From assembly GCA_017591395.1 (NCBI GenBank), contig WEDG01002533.1:1-64000 (forward strand): a stretch of DNA of 64,000 nucleotides, given 5' to 3'. The notes under the pieces were generated by a model. The model did no database searches. It saw nothing but the letters and a program-made list of their open reading frames with translations, and was not told where the DNA came from. The position numbers were made by a program, and so were the translations under genes. Shown here one piece after another: positions 57,461 to 64,000 of the stretch; within the stretch, counting starts at the first letter, position 1; each line of letters opens with the position of its first letter. This DNA is from Schistocephalus solidus. Lineage: Eukaryota > Platyhelminthes > Cestoda > Diphyllobothriidea > Diphyllobothriidae.

Positions 57461-59200
57461 TTTCTTATAATTTCTACCTTCATAAAATAAAAATTGGACA
57501 CTTTTGTATGTTTTCACTTTTCGTTCTTGAATATTGCTGTTTTTTCTTTGGTTTAATGAACGAAACTATCCATTGAAAATTAAAAATGTCCAAAGGCATT
57601 TCACAAAAAAATATTTTAAATCCGTCTCTTTTCAAAAACGTCCTAATAAATAAGATGCCCGCGGACAAATCTTAAATTTATTTTTGTCCGGTGACGGCAA
57701 GCTGTCTTTTGTCCCATTTTTCGACTAAATATTATCTTAAATGTCCCCAAGCTTTCTGTCATTTCCCCCGTTAGTCTTCCTTATAACCAAAGAGTTCTGC
57801 GCTAATTATACCTCCTTCTTCATCCCCCACGTGTAAACGCTCTATCAGCTCTGCTTCTTGGTATAGTTTTCTTTGGAAAAACTTGCCTATTAAAATAAGG
57901 TCGTAAACTAGTCTATCTGCAATCAAGCGGAGACTGTACATTTATTTTAACACTGATTATATTTACCTTTTTTTCTCATCTTTTCCCAGAAGCTTTTCCA
58001 TGACTTGGTGAAAGGACCACTGGGAATTTATGTGACATCCTTGAAAATATTATTTTTACCTCGAGTCTTCATGATCCATGCTGTCTCCTTCTATCACAAA
58101 TTACTCAACAGATGAAGCCATTCAGACGTACACATTCGGACGTACACAGTACACAATGTTCTGATTGCGTTGGGTACGTTCCACTATCTTAATGCAATTT
58201 TTGATCCTAAGAGGCTGACATCTCAAGTGCAAATAATTTGGAAGACGTCAAACTAAGGCACACCAGAGTAAGTCTTGACATCTCAGTAACATGGATGGAT
58301 TGATGACGTTAGTAAGAAGAACAAGAAAAGGGAGGCGTTTTAAAACGGGGGCTTTTGATTTATAGTCTGAGGGGTTGGGTATGTGGACAGCATGCATGGC
58401 TACGTAACTGAAAAACCGTCTCCATAATTCCCAGTATTCCTTGCTGGAGATCATGGAGACAGTGCGATCAATCACAGTCATCTTAGAGACCAAGCAAGAA
58501 GATGAGGATCATCAATGCGTAGGCTGCTTCGACAGACTTAAGTTATTGCTGCCGGCGCAAGCTGAGAAATACACCATCATCGTCAATATGTCAATTATGG
58601 TTGTTAAGAGATGAAGGTAAAAGCCGCAAATACCATCAATACATGGGGATGCAGACAATATCGACGGATTTATCAGCAAATTAAAAGCAGGGAATTAAAA
58701 AAAACTTACATGTTATAGGAACAATTCTGACCGTTTTTCCCAATAGGATGCTTTTCAAAGTCAGGAAGCTGAAATTTCGGGAATGAAACAGCTATGTTTT
58801 GTCCATTTGCTTCCTGACTATATTGTATATTGCATATTTAGAAGGTAACAGGCATAGCCTTGTTGAAATTTTTTACATACAATCGAAATTATAAATGTAA
58901 GTATATAAATACAATAGGAAATACAGTTTAAAATTTTACATCAAACGTGTAACGGTACGATACACATAAATTAAAATCAAGAAGTAAAACGAATGGCTGA
59001 CTGAAGATAGTCCTGCTGGGTGTGCTGTAGCAATCTTACTGTCATTGGAACATATCCACCATATTCGACGTCATAATTTCGCTTAAAAACTGGTTTCCAT
59101 GGTCGAGTCACTCGCTGGCCGAAATAAATTTTTGTTGATCTAGTCGTTTACATTCACCTTTAACATTATATGGATGACCGCACCGGTTAGTTTTGCTTGT
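57461..59200. other. unassigned region
   Basis: No supported feature. The minus ORF at 58248-58493 has no recognised domain. Confidence 0.4.
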
Positions 59201-59204
59201 TAAC

Positions 59205-60090
59205 TCAAATCATTCTTCAAATTTCAGTAAACAGGCATGTCCGTGGATAATTGGGGATGACCATAACAGGCAAAGTCTCATTTTTCTATAAGATAAAGGC
59301 AACATGTTATACTTGATACGTCTTTTTGGATATGACAGGGTCCTTAGACCATTCACCAATTTTGTCAACCATCTTTGCACATGCTCGATGGGATTACTGC
59401 CTTTCTTCATTCAAGGCATCCATGCTGATATTCCGTATACCAAATACGGTCTTACTTAAGTAATTAAGATCTACAAAAAATCTTCATTAGGAAAGACTAT
59501 GTTTGCGCGCCTGATCTAGTGCATGATGGTCGTCGCCTTTTCGATGACTTGTTTATAGTGTTCGGTGGGCATTAGGTTTTATGCTATCTAGATACCTCTA
59601 TATTTGAGCTTTTCAACGTCTTTTATTGGAATTCCGTTGAGAAAGTACTGATGTTTGGGAAAATATCTTCTCGCAGGTTCCTAGTGTAAGACAAAACATT
59701 TAGGCATATTAAACTTAAGAAGCCATTGAATTGAACAAATAGCCAATCTGCAAATTTTTTCATGTAAGTAAAGCCTGTCCTTAACGTTGCTAAGGGTTCA
59801 ACAGATTTTGTTTAATCTGCAAACATGATGAAATCACAGTCAAGATTATCAATGAAGTTGTTTATATAAATGAGGAACAGAAGCGGACCTAAAACTGCAC
59901 CATGTCGAACGACATTTTCTACTGTAACTCGCTCAGATTCAGCGGTTTCATCAAGTGTTTTTTGTATTCTGCATGACAGGAAGCTTTTAATCCATTAAAA
60001 GACGTTACTTTTCATACTAAATTGACAAATTTAACGTTAAAGTTGCCGATTAGGTTCGCTATGAAACGCCTACGTGAAGTCAAAGAAAAT
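59205..60090 (-). pseudogene. LINE RT relic, CR1-like
   Basis: On the minus strand: GAVLGPLLFLIYINNFIDN, then DCDFIMFAD followed by a stop where the second catalytic Asp should be (near 59815), and further on IEHVQRWLTKLVNGLRTL and YRKMRLCLL from the C-terminal domain (59210-59410). Confidence 0.7.
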
Positions 60091-60299
60091 GACATCAACT
60101 GCATTGCCTTGGCATATGGAGCTTGTCCATTTTTCCTGTATTTTTCTGCGGGAATTCATAGTTGGATAAGTAAGGTTTTTGACACAGAAGACAGAGGTAT
60201 AGGAATCGATAATTAAAAATAACGCATTGTATAAGAACAAAGAAAAGTATTGCTTCACTTAATTCCAATCAGAAATCACAGGCCAGCTTCGAGCCCTCG

Positions 60300-61130
60300 A
60301 ACCCCCTATTTGTTCATCAAATGTTATCTCTCAGTAAAGGAACAGCTGGACCCAGAGCGTGGAATGATTCTACGAATTAATATTCTCTGAACATTTAGGA
60401 TTTTGCTGCCGTCACACGCATTCATAACATTTAATAAGGGCAGCAATGTTTCAGGACATACATTAAATAAAATTTATGTTTTAATAGGAAGAAAATACTT
60501 ATGTCATATAAACCAACCTATATTTGCAGCCTTTGCCGGGATTTGATCTCCGTGAAGTGATAGACTGCGCTAAATAGTTTAAATCAGGCCGGTGTATTTT
60601 TAACTTGACCATTTAAAGAGTTAAAAATTGTGAAAGATAATACTGTCAGAATACTTGACAGAGCCAAGCACATAAAACTGCAATTTGACGAAAAAAAACT
60701 GCATCTCCGACTTTGAATTTCCTTGTGACAGCATAAACAAATTATAGTTAATTTTCTCAAACCAAATATCTGCGATATCTTTTAAATATAAATAAAAACA
60801 TATCAGGACACCAGCATAAACGAACCATTGGGAAATATCGTTGATTTAATGAACGCAGAGGAGCAGGCCCAAAACCGTGCCTTCGGGTACACCACTTGTG
60901 ATCAAGTGAGACGTAGAATAGCTATTACAGACCACGACATTCTAGTAGTTGTTGGATAGAAAGGACACGATTAAGTAAAGTAAAAAAGGCCGGATGCCGA
61001 TGGGTTCCAATTCTTCCAAAATGCTTCTAAGTGGCAGCTTGAAAAAGGTTTTAACCAAGGTCAAAATAAATAACTAGCACTGATTTATATAAAAAGGTTT
61101 TTGAGTACCCAAAACGATATTGTCATTGAA
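60300..61130 (-). pseudogene. LINE RT relic
   Basis: On the minus strand: VLVIYFDLG near 61.06 kb and SGVPEGTVLGLLLCV near 60.88 kb, with INDISQWFVY following. Frames are broken. It is a separate copy from the one at 59.2-60.1 kb because the same RT motif occurs in both. Confidence 0.6.
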
Positions 61131-61571
61131 AAAAATCAAAACGAGTTCACCATCGGTTGCAGTCAAGGTAAACATATTATCTCAGCTTCTTCGCTTTAAC
61201 AATTAAAACAAATCCGCGTGGTCTTAAACAACGAATAACTTCGAATTTTTTTAAATGCAGGGTTGTTTATTCCATATTACTATGCATTTTACCAAAACAG
61301 ACAGACGATTCTTGACTGTGCAAGCTTAGTGTAGAAATAAAAATGCACTGTGATGACAGCCGCTATCTGTCAACTTCTATCGATAGGCACCTTTTTCAAT
61401 TGTCACCTAGCATTCCGAAATTTACCTGGGACATATATGACAAAACACGAAAAATAAGAGCAGGCTTAGTGCAATAACCTTAATAACTGCACTCCTCACA
61501 TGTGCGGATTTGACGATAGCATTGGAGATCTAAATACCTTGTGGGCGAGCTCACGTAAGAAGATACAAAGT

Positions 61572-62006
61572 TCAGAATTTTACCATGTATGCAAAAAAAT
61601 GAAAGTAACAGGAGAAGGAGGCATGGTCAACAGGATCGAAATCCTTAGGCAAATCGAAATAAGCTTTATAATTTGCAACAGTATTTTCCATAGATTTTAA
61701 AAAGTGATCAAAGAAAGAAAACTGAAAGGTGTCACAGGACCTTGTTTTGAGGTACCCATGCATGGCCGTGGTGAGTAGGTTATTTTCGGTTAAATGATAT
61801 ATCATCGAAACTTCGATCAATGTTTCCAAGGTTTTAAAAGCCACGGAAATTGCGTTGATTGGTCGAAAATCTTCAATAGACGTAACTTTTTTAAAGACTG
61901 GGGATAGGCAGCATGTGCGATTCAATCCGCAGACTGGGAAAGGTTGCCCTTTTGATAGCTTGATCCAATATCTTACACACAAGAGACGAAAAAATATCGT
62001 AAGCAT
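61572..62006 (-). pseudogene. LINE RT N-terminal fragment
   Basis: A 144-codon open frame reads SPVFKKVTSIEDFRPINAIS, VAFKTLETLIEVSMIYHLTE, NNLLTTAMHGYLKTRSC and YFDLPKDFDPVDHA. These are RT motifs 1 to 3 (D-F-R-P-I, x-K-x-x-E, H-G-Y-x-x-x-R-S-C, F-D-x-x-K-x-F-D). The catalytic D-D part is absent. Confidence 0.75.
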
Positions 62007-62300
62007 CCGCCTTGTTATACTAACCGGGACGCAATCTGATCCAGGAGCATAGATAGAACAATGCCATTAGATAAACAATTTACAAACACCAGTGTTAAAT
62101 CGTTTACAGTTAAGTTTGAACAGAAAGGTCAGCTATTGGCAATGACCATCGACAAAAATCAGTGTGGACAAACAAATTAGATAAAAGTGCAGACCCTGAA
62201 AACAAAAACTCTATTGGCATTTACTGCATTAGCTATAACTTAAATGGAGATTGTGCGATTTTTAGGAGAAAAATAATGCCCGGTCCTAGGTGAAAAACAT

Positions 62301-62460
62301 ACGCGTTTGGTAGGACCGACATGCTGATGAGAACGAATGAGCGTTCAGAGTGCTCTTTATCGTGGAAAAAATAATTTAACGATAGAGGCTACTTTTCAGC
62401 ACCGATGGCGTGCTACCAATGCGTGTTGACTGGCTATAATTGTAACCATCAAGGATTCAA
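62301..62460 (+). repeat. dispersed repeat with hammerhead-like core, copy 2
   Basis: CTGATGA at 62324-62330, then a perfect 5-bp helix II GAACG/CGTTC with loop AATGAG (62331-62346), but the GAAA position reads AGAG. It matches 41981-42140. Together the two copies suggest an ancestral complete motif. Confidence 0.55.
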
Positions 62461-62939
62461 GACAGGGGGAACCTTCGCAGTCACCATCCGTACGCTTAGG
62501 GTCGAACGAGGAAAAGACCGCAGAGATCATGAAGGCTATGGTAGAATTGCCAGAGAAGCAACCAAGATACTCTCATTGCTGATTTCTCAGCCCAAAACGA
62601 TATTTTAAAAGTCCGATAAGGGTCAACACCGCGACACTGCTCCACGAGGGTAAATGGAACAAAATGGTAGGCTGCTTAAGCGCATAGTATTAAAGGATAA
62701 TGGGACATCCAACATTTGAGTATAAAGAAATCAACATAATGCGAAAAAAAAGTGTTAGGTGGCATGAGAATCTATAATCAATCTGAGGCCTGTTCAGCTC
62801 AGTATTCAGTTTGTATTTATGATGAGGATTCTTGGTATTCGAATCTGAGGTGCTTTAAAACAAGCGTGCAATATAAAAATTCTTTGGCGAGAATTTTACG
62901 AAGGCATGGGTAAGGAAGACATCATATTTCGTACGGGAT
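62461..62939. other. unassigned region
   Basis: Nothing recognised. Confidence 0.35.
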
Positions 62940-62974
62940 ACCATTCATGGAAGATGTATTTTGGAGACGATCTT

Positions 62975-64000
62975 CTAAATTCCCGATGGTTCTTTCTCAG
63001 GATCATGGAGGAAGCTGCTCGAGAAGGAACAGGAAAATAAAAGGTTAACTAAATTAATGTTAAGGTAAATGTGCATTCGGCGCTTAAAAGTAGACAGGTT
63101 CAGTGATAACCTTATATCGATATCAGGACAGCCAAATTTCTGCATGACTTTATACAGTGCGTCGCGATTTACCGTGTCAAAACTTTCGTCAGATCTACGA
63201 AGGTATTGTATTGGTGAGTTCGGATCTCCTGGCACTTCTCTTGTAGCTAGCCGGCGGCAAAGATCATATCGTTTGTTCCGCGGTGTTGGCGGAAGCCGCA
63301 TTGCTTTCCGGGATCAGGCCTAGCTCTAGTTGACTATTCAGAAGATGTAGAAGGATACGGTCAAAGATCTTCCCAGCGATGTTGAGCAATGATACGCCTC
63401 TGTGATTATCACTGGGTTACCGGTTCCCCTTCTGTTTTTGGAGATGCACGATGGACGCGTCTTTAAAATCCTTATGAACTAGTCATTGGCGCGACACTCC
63501 TTGAAGAGTGTTTTAAGTTTTGCCATCAGGCGGGGGCCTACCATGCTTGAATACTTCAGGTGGGATTGTGTCCGATCCCGGTGCTTTACCGCAGGCAATT
63601 TACTGCCATACCGGAATGGTTTCTATAAGTGAATGTGGCAGATTCCTGGCATTGTTCATGTCCACTTAAGGGAGCCGGTCAATAACAGCAACGGAAATGG
63701 TTAATGAGCAATAAAGGACACTTCTGAAGTGTTCGGCCCAGCGCTTTAGAATTTGGATTTCTCTGTCAGAAAATGTTAAAACCGTCAGAGCTGAGCATCA
63801 GTGTGGTCCCCATGATACACGCGCCGTAGATTGCTATGATGGCTTTGAAAATATTTTTCATTTCATTTCCGTCCACAAACCCCTGGAATTTCTCAGCTAT
63901 TCGGATCATCAAGGCATCTTGCATCTCCCGCAGCCATTGTTGTACAAGGCGGCTGCATTTGAGGAAGGCTGCTTGTGTGGCGTCAGTCCGAAAGTCCATG
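62975..64000 (-). mobile_element. RTE-like LINE, ORF2 pseudogene running off the right edge
   Basis: From the right edge on the minus strand: WLREMQDALMIRIAEKFQGF and NEMKNIFKAIIAIYG (63766-63999), then in several frames DFKDASIVHL, DNHRGVSLLNIAGKIFDRIL, and finally FDTVNRDALYKVMQKFGCP (63100-63190). These are the linker and RT motifs of the RTE-type LINEs that are abundant in flatworms. Stops and frameshifts break it, and homology ends near 63.1 kb before the catalytic Asp pair. The endonuclease would lie outside the window. Confidence 0.85.

Noticed and set aside
60510..60600. Possible tRNA on the minus strand (CCGGGATTTGATCTCCG)
   Set aside because: Only a T-arm-like piece is seen; acceptor and anticodon arms do not form.

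Overview
The window looks like genomic DNA of a flatworm, probably a parasitic fluke or tapeworm. It is AT-rich and gene-poor, with GT-AG splice signals, tRNA-derived repeats, (TA)n microsatellites and many decayed non-LTR retrotransposons (CR1/Jockey-like and RTE-like) and Penelope-like elements (PLEs). The phylum is inferred from the look of these families and from hammerhead-bearing, tRNA-headed satellites like the schistosome Sm-alpha family. I cannot name the species. Nothing looks bacterial: there are no operons, and most long ORFs are shadows of repeats.

Layout. 1-2.9 kb: unique AT-rich DNA with two weak candidate exons. 2.94-9.08 kb: array A, about twenty ~308-bp units, each with a tRNA-Arg-like head and a hammerhead ribozyme (HHR) motif; it contains a tandemly duplicated 1.83-kb higher-order block. 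9.5-12.7 kb: a minus-strand CR1-like LINE meeting the truncated tail of another on the plus strand. 12.9-18.5 kb: a decayed second LINE family (ORF1, endonuclease, RT, 3' region). 18.5-21.2 kb: an ~840-bp direct repeat around a CR1 tail. 21.3-28.3 kb: PLE copies joined to (TA)n tracts and interleaved with array B, a sister of array A. 28.3-29.7 kb: smaller dispersed repeats. 29.89-32.68 kb: array C, eight ~354-bp units whose minus strand carries a different HHR motif with an extended helix II. 32.68-33.45 kb: tandem SINEs with a class II tRNA-like head. 34-39.8 kb: LINE relics. 40.25-46.73 kb: the best host gene, a secreted Kunitz-domain protein with a TATA box, a signal-peptide exon and a phase 1-1 Kunitz exon; its first intron holds PLE fragments. 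47-64 kb: mostly LINE relics, two minus-strand candidate exons, and an RTE element running off the right edge.

The main result is the density of self-cleaving ribozyme motifs. Two related satellite families (A/B), an unrelated satellite (C), both arms of an inverted PLE pair, and two more dispersed repeats all show a type I hammerhead arrangement: core CTGANGA, helix II, GAAA, a very short helix III, NUH, helix I. In A, B and C helix III is a perfect loopless palindrome, which suggests cleavage as a dimer. Tandem arrangement, tRNA-type pol III promoter heads (A/B) and closeness to PLEs suggest RNA-mediated spread. All calls are by eye; no alignment, folding or database search was run.
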